Source: Drosophila miranda (lineage: Eukaryota > Arthropoda > Insecta > Diptera > Drosophilidae). From it: 64,000 nucleotides of DNA. A model generated the notes under the pieces. The model saw nothing but the letters and a program-made list of their open reading frames with translations, was not told where the DNA came from and searched no databases. Of the stretch, positions 18,640-31,704 are shown one piece after another. The translations under genes and the position numbers were made by a program. The stretch covers positions 17,217,501-17,281,500 of the forward strand of contig NC_046674.1 in NCBI RefSeq assembly GCF_003369915.1. The letters run 5' to 3'. Position 1 is the stretch's first letter. Every line of letters begins with the position of its first letter.

Positions 18640-21600
18640 CTATTGGGTCTCCACCAGGAGCTGTGCCTCTTCCAAGGGCTCCTCTTTCATGTCCAGCTTC
18701 ACTTCGTCCGCCCTGGGCGTGGAGCCGCCATCCAGATCTAGCGTCTTGGGCAGCGGTCCTATTTTTTGCAGTATATCCACTGGCATTATCTCCCGAATGG
18801 TGGGCACCGGCTGTACCGTGAACGTGGGCAGTGGCGGTGGCGTAAACACTGGCAGTGCCACAGTCATGGGAATGGGCAGCAGTCCGCAGGTCGGCGCTGG
18901 CATCATGGAAGCGGGCTGTGGATGCGGATGTGGATGCGGATAACTCTGGTACGGGTGGGCCCCCAGCACGGGTATGGGCATCGGCACTGGCGGCGACGAG
19001 GGTGGCGGTCCACTCAGGAAGTATGGCATTCCATTCTGCATGGGCATGGGCATCCCATCGTGCATGATCAGTGGCATCCGCATTGGCATTCGCATGGGCA
19101 TTCGCGTCGGCATCCGCATCGGCATGCGCATGGGCATCGGCAGCTGCATTCGCGTTTGAGGCGGCGGGTGTTTGCTGAAGTACTCCTTGAGCATGGCCGC
19201 CTTGGTGGCGGGGTCCGCGTTCCGGGGCAGCAGGGGCGGGCGATGGCGCAGGAAGCCGTGCGGCAGCGGCGGCAGGCGACCCGTCTTCACCAGCATTTCA
19301 AAGTGCTTGCGATCGAAGCGGGGCACGGGCGGACGCAGGACGCGTGAGTGCGACACCACAATCTCACGCTTGAGCGGATCCAGGTGGAAGTAGCGCATCT
19401 TGGACTTCTTCTGCACGAGCACCGCCTTCTCCTGGTCTGGGGGCTTGGGCGTCACTGGTGGCGGTGGCGGTGGTGCGGCCAGTAGCTCATCCCGAAGGCG
19501 CTGCAGCCTGGCGGCAGCCTTGGCGCGTCGCTCCTGGTGCTGCTGTATGGCCCGGTCCACGGCGCGGATGACAATAACGCGATCCTCGCTGTCGCTCTCA
19601 TTGTTCGGCTTGACACTGTCCACAAAATTGACACGCTTCTTGGGTTTCCTGCGGGAGGGGGTTTACTGATTATAAATTTATTCCAAAGTGACTCTCTCTA
19701 TCTATCTCTCTCTCTATCTATCTCCATCTCTCTCTTTTACCTGTCTTCATCCTCGTCGATTGCCATTGGCACAATTTCCAGGACATTTCCCTTCCGAACG
19801 GCCACCGACACCGCCACTGGAGGAGCAGCTGCATCTTTGGGCAGCTCAGGCTCAATCTTGGGCACCTTGGTTTCCAGCAGCTCACAAGGAGAAGCAGAGG
19901 CAGCAGCAGTGGCAGCAGCCCCTGGTGGCACGTGTGCCTTGGGCAGTTCACGCAGGACCGGCGATGTCTCCATGACAGCACCATACTCCCCGTAGACACC
20001 GGCGGGCATCTCCATTGCTTCGGTGAGCTGCGCGTAGGCCTGCTCCATGTGGTAGGCGGAGTCTATGTAGGCCGCATAGGTATCGTAGTCCTCGCCTCCG
20101 GCCTCTCCGTGCAGGAGCGACATGTTGTAGTAGTAGGCGGCCGCCTCTAGGTTCTGGTCCTCCCCAAAGTAGTCGGCAAAGTCCCTGTCCTCCCGTCGGC
20201 CGTCGAGTGGTGAGCGGGAACGCGATCTGGTGGATGACCGCGTTCTGGAGTGTGATCTTCTTCTGGCTGGCGAGCGGGAACGCGAATGGGATGAGGACCA
20301 GCTGCGACGCATGGGCGGCGACGGGGGCCTGAACAGCAGCGGAGATCGCGACGACAGGCGCTCTCTCTCGCGGCTATACGAGCGCCGTCGATGCACTGGC
20401 GGTGAGCGGGGAGGCCGGGACTTCACTGGACCCGGCGACACGGAGACGCGGCGCCGGTTGCCTCCTCCCACCTTCTGGAAGCGGTTTCTGCTGCGCCTTG
20501 GACTCCTGCTACGCGTCCGACTACGACTCACGCTCTTGCTGTGGCTGCGCATGCCGGTCGTCTTTTTTCCCAAGCGAATGCCCCGTCGGGGGGAGGGTGG
20601 ACGCCAGCGGGGACGCGGGCTGCGTGAACGGGAAGAGTCCTTTCCCCGGCTGGAAACCCGCGCACTGCCGCGCCGAAAGGATCGCTCTCGGTTCCTGGAG
20701 GGCGATCTCGAACGAGTTCTCTCCCTGACCGAGCGCCTGCCTCCGCCTGGCGTCGTACTCCGTGGAATCCTGGGCCTGGTGCGCGTCGCCACGATGGTGG
20801 GCTTTACAATTGCTATCTCCTTGGGGCGCCTCAATTGGCTGGCGATCTGTGGCTGGTGCTGCCGTTGGCCCTCCTCCACTTTCACCTTCACGGCCTGCTG
20901 CTGCGCTGGGTGGGGGTGCTCCGTCTCGTCGTTGTCAAAGATGGCCGGCTTTCGGGTGAGCTTCATGGGCGAGAGCTTCAGCTTGATGGCCTCCCGATTG
21001 TCATCGAAGATGCTGTTCACGGGAGTGGGGGAGCGTGGCTCCAGCTTCTCCTGCACCTCCTGCTGGGACTTGAGCTCCTGCTTGCGATACTTGTCCATGA
21101 TGGCATTCCGCTGCATGAGGAACAGGGACTCCATCTTCAGCAGCTCCTCGGAGATCTCATCCCCCGAATCGTAGTTCTCGCGCATCATCTGAATCCTGGC
21201 CAGATTGTCCTCGAGGCTCTTCAGCTTGCGCAAGTCTTTACTCACGTTGTTCTTCTTTTGCTGCAGCTGCAGCTGTTGCTGCTGCTCCTTCTCTGGGGCA
21301 TACTCTTGAGAGGCTTCGGAGGCCACAGAGATCAGGGCTGCCTCTTCCGAAAGGTGCCCTTCCGCCGCTTCCTGCTCCACAGCATCAGCATCAGCAGCAG
21401 CATCATTATCATCTTCCTCCTCTTCCTCTTCATCGTCATCGTCATCCGCTGAGCTGGACTCATCGTCATCGTCGGAGCTACTGCTGCTGGTCGACGAGTC
21501 GGAGCCGGAGGAGGTCTCAGTCTCGGCAGTGGAATTGCTTAAGGAACTATTTTTGGAGGCTGTGGCTTCCGCCACCATCTGCCCCTCGCTGGACATATTA

Positions 21601-24507
21601 ATACTATTCATGAACTTGTCATAGATGTTGACCAGATGCTCCTGGCTGGCACCGCCCAATGGAATGGCTGGTCCCTTCGGCCTTGGCGGCGGCGTGCTCT
21701 TGGCATTCCACAGATCATTCGTGTCGTCCTCATTCGAGTCGCCACTAATTGTTGCCTCATCCACCACGGCGGTGGACAGCGGGCGGACAGCAGCCGATGG
21801 CGGAGCAATGCTGGTGGCAGCAGCTGTCTTGGGCATACTGCTCAAGGAGTCATCGTTCTCCCAGTTGTCGATGTAGTCGTCGGTGTCGGGGCTCTCCTGC
21901 AGCGACCCTTTGTCCGTGGCTGTGGCTGTGGCTCTGGCTTGGGCTGTGGCTGGCGGTGGAGGAGCATTGGCTGCCACCGCACCATTCCGCACGAGAACCT
22001 CCCGCTCCGTGTCCAAAGGCGGCGTCGCATTCCGCTCCAGCTTGATGTGGCTGACATCAATCATTGGCATGGGCAGCGGTGTCGGGGAGATGTTCCTTTC
22101 AATCTTAATGCTGATTTCTTTGTACTCGTCGCTGTGTAGCTGATGGCCGGACTCCTTTTCCCGCGACTGACTGCGGTACCTCCAGGCGCTGCCATTCCCC
22201 AGAGCACTGGCTGCTCGAGACGTTGATCTTCGCTCATTTAATACTGATTCCTGTTTCCTGAAGGGATTCCCACGGCGCGGCAGGACCTGGCCATGATCTG
22301 CTGTCTCCCAGTCGCTGCTGACTGCCTTCTGCGCCGCAGCTTTAATCTCCATTTGGGGCCTACTCTTGGGTGCTTCTTTCAGCTCCTTGTGCTCGTTGGT
22401 GCGGCGCAGCAGCTGCTCCTTGGTGGCCAGCAGGGCCTCCAAGTGCAGGTCATTGTCCTCGAGCAGGGCTCCAATGCGGCTGTAAATCTCGCTGGCCTTG
22501 AGCAGGGGAGCTGCCTTCGTGGTGGGTGCCACTGGTGGCATTGTCAGAGGCGGTGTCGTACTCCGATTGATGATTAAGGCAGGGCTGGGCACGTGGGCTA
22601 TCTGAGGGACAGTTTGCTGTCTTGGCGGGGATTCGGCGAATATATCCAAACCTTTTGGCTTCTCATCGATGTCCACCGCTTCACTGGCGGCAGTCGGTGG
22701 TGGCAGCGGCAGCCACAATTCGCGCGGAGGCGTCAACGGTGGCGTCCTATCCTCACTCTCAGACGAACGATTCCTGCTTCGACTGCGCTTTTTGGTGCGC
22801 TCACGCTTCTTTTCCGTGGGATGTGACTTGTCCAAGCGGGGCTTCTCCCCCGAACGGTCCCTGGACCTGTCGTCCTTGGCGGTTTCTTTGGAACACTTTG
22901 CAGAGGATTTCTCCATAGAACCTGGCCTTGACCTGTTATCCTTCAAGGGCTCTCGACGCTTTTCAGCTGATTGTTCGTGCATTCCTTCCTTCGAGCGATG
23001 CTCTTTGGGCTGTTCCTTATTGTCCCTATGGGAAATCTCCTTTGGAAAATCTCTTGGCTTCTCTGCATGATTTGTATGCGACTCGTTGGAGCTCTCTTTC
23101 AAGTCCTTAGGTCGCTTCGCATTCTTTTTGTCATCTTTGGATCTTTCTCGAGTGGTTTCCTTCGGCTTTTTCTCCTTGGATCTTTCTCTGTGCCTGTCCT
23201 TGGATCTCTCTCTGTGCCTATCTTTGGATCTGTCTCTGTTCTTTTCCTTGGGCATATCCATATCTTTGGGATGTTCCTTGGATCTTTCCCTGGGCTTTTC
23301 TTTGGACACATCTCTGCGTCGATGCTTCTCCTTGGAACTTTTCCTATTCTTCTCATTGGGGGCTTCGCCACTCTTCTCCTTGGAAGTTTCGCTGTTCATT
23401 TCCTTGGATCGTTCCCGGTCCTTCTCATTGGCTGCGTTTTCCTTGTGCTTATCCGCAGATCGGCCTTTCGATTGATCCCTCAGACCATCGCTGGCAGGTT
23501 CTTTGGCCTTGAGTGGCGGTTTCTTGCCACTTGACTCCGCCTTCTCCTGGCAGGCCTTGTGCTTGGAAATGGAGCAGTCGGACACCACGTTAAAGTTGTA
23601 CTGTATGGGAGGCTGCGTCGTCGTCCACCTGTGACAAATCAAAGAGATCTTAAAACAAGATTTCTTTCGCAAATAATTCAAAGACATACTGTAATTCCAA
23701 CATCAAGCGCTTGCAGAGTCCCGAGCTGACAGAGGGTCCTTGGGCGGGCGGCAGTGATGGTCCATAGGATCCTGGGGGCGGGGCGCCCCCCATATTGGGC
23801 GCACCCATACGGTTGGGGGGCCGGTTGAAGAAGGGAGGGCGCATGCGTAATCCGCCTCGCGGCATTCGCGGCATGAACCCCATGCGAGGATATTCGCAGA
23901 ACGGCGGGCGCATGTGAAACCGCAGCGGGTTGTGGCCGAGAAATGGAGGGCCGACCGACGGGTCAGCCGGCGGCATGGCTGCAGCCGCTTCCTCGGCTTG
24001 CTTTTCCTTCCTGGCCTGCTGCACATCCTCCACGTTCCTCTGCTCCTCGCCCGAGGAGTCCGTGTCCGAGTACAGACCTTCGCTGTCATCGGGATCCTCT
24101 GAGGGCGGACGAGAAATTCCATTCTCCTGAACCCGTGGCGTGTTGCCCTTGGCATCCTTGCGCCTGATACCGTCCCGCTCGAGGAGAGCCACCTTGCCGC
24201 CGTCCGTATCGATTTGTGCCAGCTTGCGCAATGTCTTGCTCTTCGCGTCCTTGGTCAGAACTTTCTTCAGCGCGGGACTGCTAGCGCCTCCGTGGATGAG
24301 GTGGGGCGGGGTTACCACCTCGCCCGGCTCCAGGCTGCTGGTGTCTCCATCTTGCAATTCATCGATTGCCCTTATATGATGCTGCTGCTGCTGCTGTGTC
24401 GGCGGGGGGTGCAGCTCCCTGGTAAGTCCTCCAAGTGATGTTCCTCCTCCTCCTGCTCCTGCGTCGCCTCTTGGTACTGCTCCTGCATTTGCCGTCGTTA
24501 GTGACAT
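18640..24507 (-). CDS. Large Arg/Ser-rich nuclear-type protein, unnamed
   Basis: Three exons on the minus strand: 24507-23690, 23628-19741 and 19648-18640, in frame for 1904 residues. The N-terminal exon has acidic and Pro/Gly/Met-rich parts. Residues about 309-569 are a charged repeat of the KEKxRERSKE/KDRHRERSK kind. About residue 1000 lies a long Ser/Asp/Glu patch. About 1229-1409 is a classical RS domain (SRSRSPRR-type). The exon 2/3 joint creates RKPKKRVNFVDS, with KRVNF at about 1573-1577 matching the RVxF PP1-docking motif. Exon 3 has a Lys/Arg-rich helix, a conserved-looking LDPLKREIVVSHSRVLRPP block, and a Met-Pro-Met-Arg repeat. These features suggest a nuclear protein linked to RNA processing or the polymerase II CTD; that is inference. 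I recall the name Msr-110 (CG10596) for a gene next to spook in D. melanogaster but cannot say if it is this gene or the next one. Confidence 0.85.
19073..19140 (-). repeat. In-frame 12-bp coding minisatellite (Met-Pro/Arg repeat)
   Basis: On the minus strand a unit close to ATGCGNATGCCN recurs and encodes MPMRMPMRMPTRMPMRMPMR in exon 3 of the RS-rich gene. Repeat number is likely to vary between alleles. Confidence 0.75.
19684..19738. repeat. TCTA/TCTC microsatellite in intron 2 of the RS-rich gene
   Basis: A (TCTA/TCTC)n run fills most of the 92-bp intron next to its donor site. Confidence 0.85.
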
Positions 24508-24770
24508 ACTTGCATCAATTTGTCGGTGGCCTCGAAACGTTTTTGTTTAGAACACGCTTTTTCTTTCAATGGCGGCGCCGCGTTACTGTCACTGGACGAC
24601 GGTGAAAGCCGATATAGTTAAGGTACAATCAATTCGGCTGCGGATAACGAACCGATGTCATCTATTCAGCTCTCCAACCACCTCCGCAGGTTTCGGTTCA
24701 TGTATGGAACTGTATGTTTATGCCATTTTTTACTTCATTTTTTAATAACTCAGGTCGATGTTGATATAAT

Positions 24771-24890
24771 CAGTGTGACCGCGGACTTATTGATAAAAAA
24801 TACGGTCTGACCCTCAAAAATATACCAAAATAACGTCACAAAATTTCAAAATATACCCGTTAATATACTGACGAATTATTTATTATCAAG
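24771..24890 (-). promoter_or_regulatory. Composite promoter module of the RS-rich gene
   Basis: Read on the minus strand, toward the gene: TAATTCGTCAGTATAT, a GGTATATTTT unit, a second GGTATATTTT unit, GAGGGTCAGACCGTA, TTTTTTATCAATAA, then CCGCGGTCACACTG with Motif 1 at 24771-24781. The ATG is about 264 bp downstream. Order matches the blocks at Eaf6 and bc10. Confidence 0.75.
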
Positions 24891-25037
24891 ATCCATCATG
24901 TTCCTCGTTCCTCCATCAAGGACTCTACGCCATGAACACATAGTTTTACCCGATAATCTAATCAAGTTTATATAAAAGTGGCTCATTTTAAGTACCATCT
25001 TTATTGGAATCGTGGAAGGTCCACTTAATTTATTTCT

Positions 25038-25081
25038 TTACATGGTAACTACACGATAACTACACATTTGCTACACATTTG
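25038..25081. repeat. Array 1 of an 11-bp CTACACRWTWR unit
   Basis: TTTACATGG is followed by CTACACGATAA (25049-25059), CTACACATTTG (25060-25070) and CTACACATTTG (25071-25081), an exact 11-bp period. Confidence 0.8.
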
Positions 25082-25280
25082 TGTGTAATTACCAAGAGCG
25101 ACACCTACAGGGGATATGCGATTCAAAATTTGTTGGCCTTTTTTTCCGCCAGTGCGACATGCCCACTGTTTGACATGCCTTTTTTCCGACATTATTGGAA
25201 AAATTTAGATTTTGATGGCAAACGGCTCAAGAATTCGATGCTGATCTCGAATTAGAACTTGATGTGGCCTGGGATATTGC

Positions 25281-25327
25281 TTTACATGGCATTTCTACAC
25301 GATTTCTACACGGTTTCTACATTGCTG
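25281..25327. repeat. Array 2 of the 11-bp CTACACG unit
   Basis: TTTACATGG is followed by CTACACGATTT (25295-25305), CTACACGGTTT (25306-25316) and a weaker CTACATTGCTG (25317-25327). Same orientation as array 1, about 245 bp away. Confidence 0.8.
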
Positions 25328-28300
25328 CATTGGACAAGAGGGAATTAGCATTAGAAAAATAGAAAAAATACCAAAAAAATACACCAAATCCCATGAAACG
25401 GCTGTCGATACTGGATACGAAAGGTGCGCGCCAAATAGAAATTGTTTGAATGCGAATTTGCGCCTAACAGCACACAGTGTATCCACAAATCAATTTACAT
25501 TACAAATTTGAATTAATTTCAAACTATTGTTTGTTCAGCAACGACTTTTACATGCATCACGAGTTTTCGCTAAACATAAACTGCGTGAAACGCAATCAAA
25601 CATCGAAATGCAGTCGGGCAAAAGCAAACTCCACTTATTTCCGCTTCCTGCTGACGGCTGGGCGAGCGAGCGGGCGCACTCAAATGCGAAGTGCAAATAA
25701 ATGACAAATTACAAATTACAATTACTGTTGGGCCTGCTGCACCCAAAGCACACATAAATATGTAACTCAAGCGAAACGGTGGAAAAGCCACCGCACAAAA
25801 GATTATGACATTGCCCAGAGGCTGAACTGCCCGGGCGGGGGGTGGTGGGCGGGTCTCTGGGGAAAAGGTTGCCTATGGCTAATAAAACACACACAAAAAA
25901 AAAAGAAGAGAGCGCCTCGAATTGACTTGGATGCTGCACTTTTTGTCCGCCCCGTCACGTCATGTGTCTATCTCCCTGCCTCCTATCCCCTGCCCCATCC
26001 CCTGCAAAGCTTTTCTTTCTTTGTGGATTTGCATGCAACTTTCTCCGACGGCTGCTGCTGCTGCTGCTGCTGCCGCTGCCGCACGACAGCTGCCGGTGCG
26101 ACTGCGCGGCAACCAGAGGCGAAAGGTGCAAATTAATTCGCAGCGCCCCACAATAACCTTCCTCACTGTGGCTCTGGCTCTGGTCTCCCTCATTATCGGT
26201 GTAATCTGTTGCTCCCCAAATGATTTTTCGTTTTCTTCTTCTCAGCTTTGTCACAAGTCAAGTCCCAAGAGAAAAAAGACGACTCTACTCCCGAAATGCG
26301 ACTTGTTATCGCATTTTGAAAATCTTCACCCGCTAAGTGGATGTGCAATAAAAAACACTGCCACCATTGTTTGGGAAGATGTCGAAAAATCAACTGGGAT
26401 GTCCCCGAACAAACGCCTCACTGCCTGACTGCCTGCCGCTGTGCGTACGGAACCAGCCGCCCATTGTATCTGGTCTTCAGGCGGGGAGGGGGCTTTGACT
26501 TTGCTTTTTTTTTATATTTTTGGCGACCACGAGACATCTCGAATTTGGCACCTGGGTGTGAAAGCCTTGACGGTCTGTTGAGGGACTGCTTTGTCCTGAA
26601 ATTTAGACGAAACCCAATGAATCCAAGGTGAAACAATAGGTTCAACATTCAACATTCGGAATAGTACTTCCATCCCACAAATGATTGATTCTTTCCTCTC
26701 GTTTACGACTACTGGGGGAATGAAATGGTATCATCTATAAATTCTGGGTTTATTCAGTACCCAACTTCCTCTACTCCACAACAACGTAACTCTCTTGCCC
26801 ATTAACATTTTTTTAATGCCGCATTTAGCCAAATATGTATGGCTACAAATGTAGTTAATTTTCCTATAAACCCGGTACACGTACATAGTATATATTTTCA
26901 TGATCTGCGGTACGTATAGAGCAGGCAATTAATACCCGAGAAGCGTTAAAAGCGCAACGCTCGATGGACATTGAGGGCGGCGGCACGGCACTCTGTTTGT
27001 GGCTGTGACAAATGAGAGCGGTAAATTGTAAATGGTAAATGGTAGGATGGTAAATGCCACAGTAGATGCTAGATGGCAAGGTGGTAAATGCTGTTCGCCG
27101 GCCAGCCGCAGGTTCCAATCCAAAAAGCCCCCACCACAAAGCAATGACGACGAGTCATTGACATTCGCTGCGATCCAAGCTTGAACTAGAAAACTAACAA
27201 ATCCGCCATTCAAGAAAAAAAAATGTGATAATTGCAATGGAATACACAATGTAAACCAAAAGAGGGCGGGGGAGATACAGAGAGCGAGAGAGTGCTGAAA
27301 GGTAGCCGATAATAACTATACTCTAGGGTGGGTTTATTGAAGGTTCTAGAGAGCATTATTAATCACAAAGTATACATACTTTGGACAGAGATAAGACAAC
27401 AAGGCATTCCAAATGGGTTGAGATTTGAGTTATGAAAATAGTTATTAAAGATCCTACATCATCTGTAGATACATCTCCTATCTTTTGAGGACATTCTCTG
27501 ATGGAATCAAAAGAAATACAACCAGAGTGAGGGTATAAGCAGAACCAAAAACTATTTCAAGCGCATACCCATACTAATATGCACATCCATACCGCCACAC
27601 AGATATGGATAGATCGTTCAAAACAGAAGCGTCGCTAATTGGCAATATTTAGAGAGACAGAGACAGGGAGAGAGAGACAGAAAAACAACAAACAAAACCG
27701 AAAAAAAATCACGAATGATCTGAAGATCTTCCCCGTCAATTTACGGGCTGCTGGGCAGACAAAAACTTCTTTTGTTCCTATCCAAATTGGCTTAATTTTT
27801 ATGGGCATGCTTTCATCACATGCTCAATGCTCAGTCCCCAGGATGCCCCAAAGAGAAAGAGAGAGGGGGAGAGGGAGAGAGAGAGAGAGAGAGGGGAGGA
27901 GGGTTCCAGTTGGGGTTTCTAACATTAAGGTGTTAATCGGCGGTCGCACGTTCGTTCCAATAGCCGGACACACAAAAAGTTAGGCAGCAAAAGCTGATGA
28001 ATTCTTAGAACGCAGTTTCTCTGTGAAAAGATCTCTATAATATAGAAACCAGATGGATAATAATACGACTAAGGGATACCTGTTCCTATGTACGATCTAA
28101 GATGTAGATCTACTTGCTGCCTGGTCCTGTACATACACACATACATATGTACGAGTATATGTGTGTATGTTTGAAATGTACTTTGTATTGTACATATGTA
28201 TGTACCTTTGTACGCTACGTGTACCCGTCGGGGTATAACAAAAATCAAATAAAATCCCCGTGGAAGTAATCTTTGAACAGTTGAAAATTCATTTGTAATT

Positions 28301-31300
28301 ACTCGCCGCTTCGTTCAGTCTCCCGTGACCAAACTCCCAGCAAATGCGATTGAAATATATGTACTTGCCGAGCGAATAGGAAGTTGGTATCCCACTAATG
28401 AAGTAGGGAAAAATTTATAATTAATGAAGTGAAAACTCAACTGAATTGAGTATAAATTTATAGTCGAATCATATTAGAAAACTGCATTCAATTTATTGAA
28501 GAATCTTAAAAGTATTACCAATGCAATTGGTAGAGGATAATGCTGAATCTTTATTCATTCTGGCACCGTTGAAAATTCAATTAATTAATATACATATGTA
28601 TGATCGTTATTACCCTATCATTTTTGACTCTGATTTCCACTTGCAAACGCCTACCCGTCAATGTCCGCCCTGCCCATATGATTGTTTATTTCGCTTTTGG
28701 TTTTCTTCGGATGTTCGTAACTTTATTTTTCTGGGTTTATTTTGGTTCGCTTGTTTACCTTTTTTTTTGGTTTTTGTTTGTTGCTTTTTCTATTTTTTTT
28801 TCAATTTTTTTTTATTGTTATTAGCTAATTTTAGCCAAAAGCCAAAATGGCGACGAGACGACGACGAGAGCTGCGCTAACGATCGAAAACTTTTGTGGTT
28901 TTTCGTTGTTGTGGATACACTTTTGTAGAGGGTATTACGATTCATATAAGTTGTTCATGCACTAGGAATCAAAGTCCTTCTTTCACTCTCTCTTGGTCTC
29001 GGTTTGTTACGGAGGAGGAAAACTCTCGAGGAGAGTTTTAAACCTCGTCTAAACGGTCTCCATCTGATTTAATAACTTGTAGTCGTAATTTGTTATTACT
29101 CGTATGTATTTTTACAGGGCCCCTCTATGCACTTCTTATAAGCAGCCTTGTTTTTCGATATCTCTCTGTTATATAAAAAAGTTTTGGGGCGTCGTCAGAC
29201 ATTTGTATTGCCCATACCGAGCTAGCAAAGCGAGTGAGCCAGGGGTTGGTGCACGAGTGAAGCGAGTGTGCAGGGGGCTCTCCTATTTTTATCACTCAAT
29301 CGTTGCACCTGTCTCTCTGCTTATATACGAGTATCTACATAGTTCTCTCTCTCTCACTACCTATCTCTTCATGTGGTTCTTCCTTGGTCTTTTCTATAAA
29401 TGAAAGTTTTGGTATGCTGGAAATCCCTATATCATACGCCTACTATCGTAGCATCCCATCTGTGAGAGTATCAAAAGCTTCAACTACGAAACAAGCCTCA
29501 TTTTTTGTGTTTTTTTTTGTTGTTGTGGCTATTATTTATGAGATTTTTTGTGATTTGTTTCGATTTTATTTTGCACATGCACAAACCTCAGTTATTAGGC
29601 AGCGGCGTCTCATTGTATCTTCGAGATACTCGCATGTATCTTTCGGTGTCGGTATAGGTGTGTGTGTGTGTGTATCCGTTCGATGGCTGCATTGAATTTG
29701 CTTTTTGCTTTTTGCTATTTGTTTTTTGCTCGTTTTCAGTTTTGGTTTTCAGTTTTTTTGCTGCTGCTGTTTCCATTTTACACAATTCCCAAGCCTAAGA
29801 CCGGTGCCACGTCGCCGCTTGGTACCTCCTCAGAGGCCCCCACTCCCCCCCTCCACCTCTGATCGTAGCGCCGGATCTCTACAGCAGTTCCAGCCGGTGC
29901 TGGAGTCGTAGTTGTGTCTGTGGCCAAAGCCGGGTGCCAATTTGCGAGTCAAGCCTAGCGCATCTTTCAGCTCTAAGCAAGCTTGAGTAGAAATGTTTAT
30001 AGTCGGTGCAAAACAAAAATCCCCACCAGATCGTAAAGCCTGAGAGCCCTTCCCTGAATTGTACGAATGGTTGAGATATACATACATATCTATATATGTA
30101 TATATATATAAATATCTATAGCTAAAGCTCTCAAAACTCAAAACTTATCATCTGCCAGATGGGCAGACATTGTCGTAGATTTGCTAATTGAGACGATTCT
30201 ACAAATGAGACAATACTTTTACAGCTTGTGGCCATTAAATAAATTCCTAGTTATTTAATACATATTTTTAATAAATAATAAATAATTTCTTGATAAGAAA
30301 AAAACCCAGAGACATGGTGGAGGGTCATATATATGTAGATTCCTGGAATAAACTCGGACTAGAGCTGGAATTGGAATTGGCTATTTCTAATGTTGTTTTT
30401 CTAGAAATTCCTATACGATTCCTATTCCTATTCGTTGGTTCGAACGTAGGGCAGGTCATTTGGGTACGGAGACGAATGCGATTTGCATACAGATTTTTAT
30501 AAATAATATATATATTTTTTTTTTTTTGCTGCTGGGGGAATTCCAGTTGTTAAAGTTGTTTTCTTGAAGAACAAATGTCAGTCCATAATGGCAGCTGTTA
30601 AGCTATCCATGAAATTGAGATTCAAGCGTTCCCATTCCCATTTTCCCCCTGTTTTTCAATGGAGGGAAATGAATGGAAAATCTGTGATGCAATGAGAAAA
30701 CACAATCAAAAATGTAACTCTAATTAATAATTGGGGAAAAAGCCAGGCACAAGTAAAATGAAAATGAAAGCCATGGGATTAGCTGGTTGGGAGGATGATC
30801 CCCAGACCCAGACACAGACACAGACAGACCCCAGGCCCATCAGCATCCCCTCTCTCTCTCTATCATTTGAAGGGGCGTTGCATAAACACAGACAAAGAAA
30901 AACACTCTTCTTTTTTTTTGTGTTAACTCCTATTGACTAATCACTTGGAGAGTTTGACCAGCTCCGTTGGTTCGTTGGCTTGTGACATTTTAATCATAAA
31001 CCCAGAAAATTATGCAATTAACAGAGAAAGAGTCCGAAAAAAAAAAAATAAAAAAATACAACTGATCTCTAGCTTACATAAGAGCTTGGGTCACCAAAAA
31101 TAGATAATAAACGAGCATCTAGCATGATATAAACCCAGACAAAAACAGACAACACACCGAAAGAAAGAAGGAAAGACGAAAATCAAAACAAAACCAAAAA
31201 CCAAAAACACAAAAACGGATTGGCCACAGGGCGTATAAGCAATGTCGGATAGGCATTATCATTATCAATTCCAAGTAAACTTTTGGAGACCCACCCGTAA

Positions 31301-31669
31301 CCTTAGATTCGTTTTGAGAATTGTGTGTGCCCCCAAAGTGGATGCCGTGCCATGCCGCCAGAAATTATGAATAATCTAAGCACACAGCAGGCGGCCGGCA
31401 ATCAAGATGAACAATGTCTATATAGCATATACTATACAATATAAATAGTATCTCTTATAATATGAGCACTAGTCTGTATTGCCTCTGTATGGGGGCAGGG
31501 GAACAAGTGCATTGCATTTGGCCCCAGCTACAATTATTACAACAATGGAAAAAAAAAAACACACACAACAACAAAAATTAATGTTTTTCTTTTTCTTTTC
31601 GTAAGCAACAAAAACATCAAGTTTTAGTGCAAAAGCAACAAGAAAGAGTAGCTGCAACAGCAGCAGCTG

Positions 31670-31704
<35 letters not shown>

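Noticed and set aside
20230-21174. 314-codon frame antisense to the RS domain
   Set aside because: Mirror of the repetitive Arg/Ser codons of the minus-strand gene.
28913-28975. Possible DINE-1 end (TTTTGTAGAGGGTATTACGA)
   Set aside because: It resembles the GAGGGTATTATAAT end of obscura-type repeats, but similarity stops after about 40 bp, too short to call.
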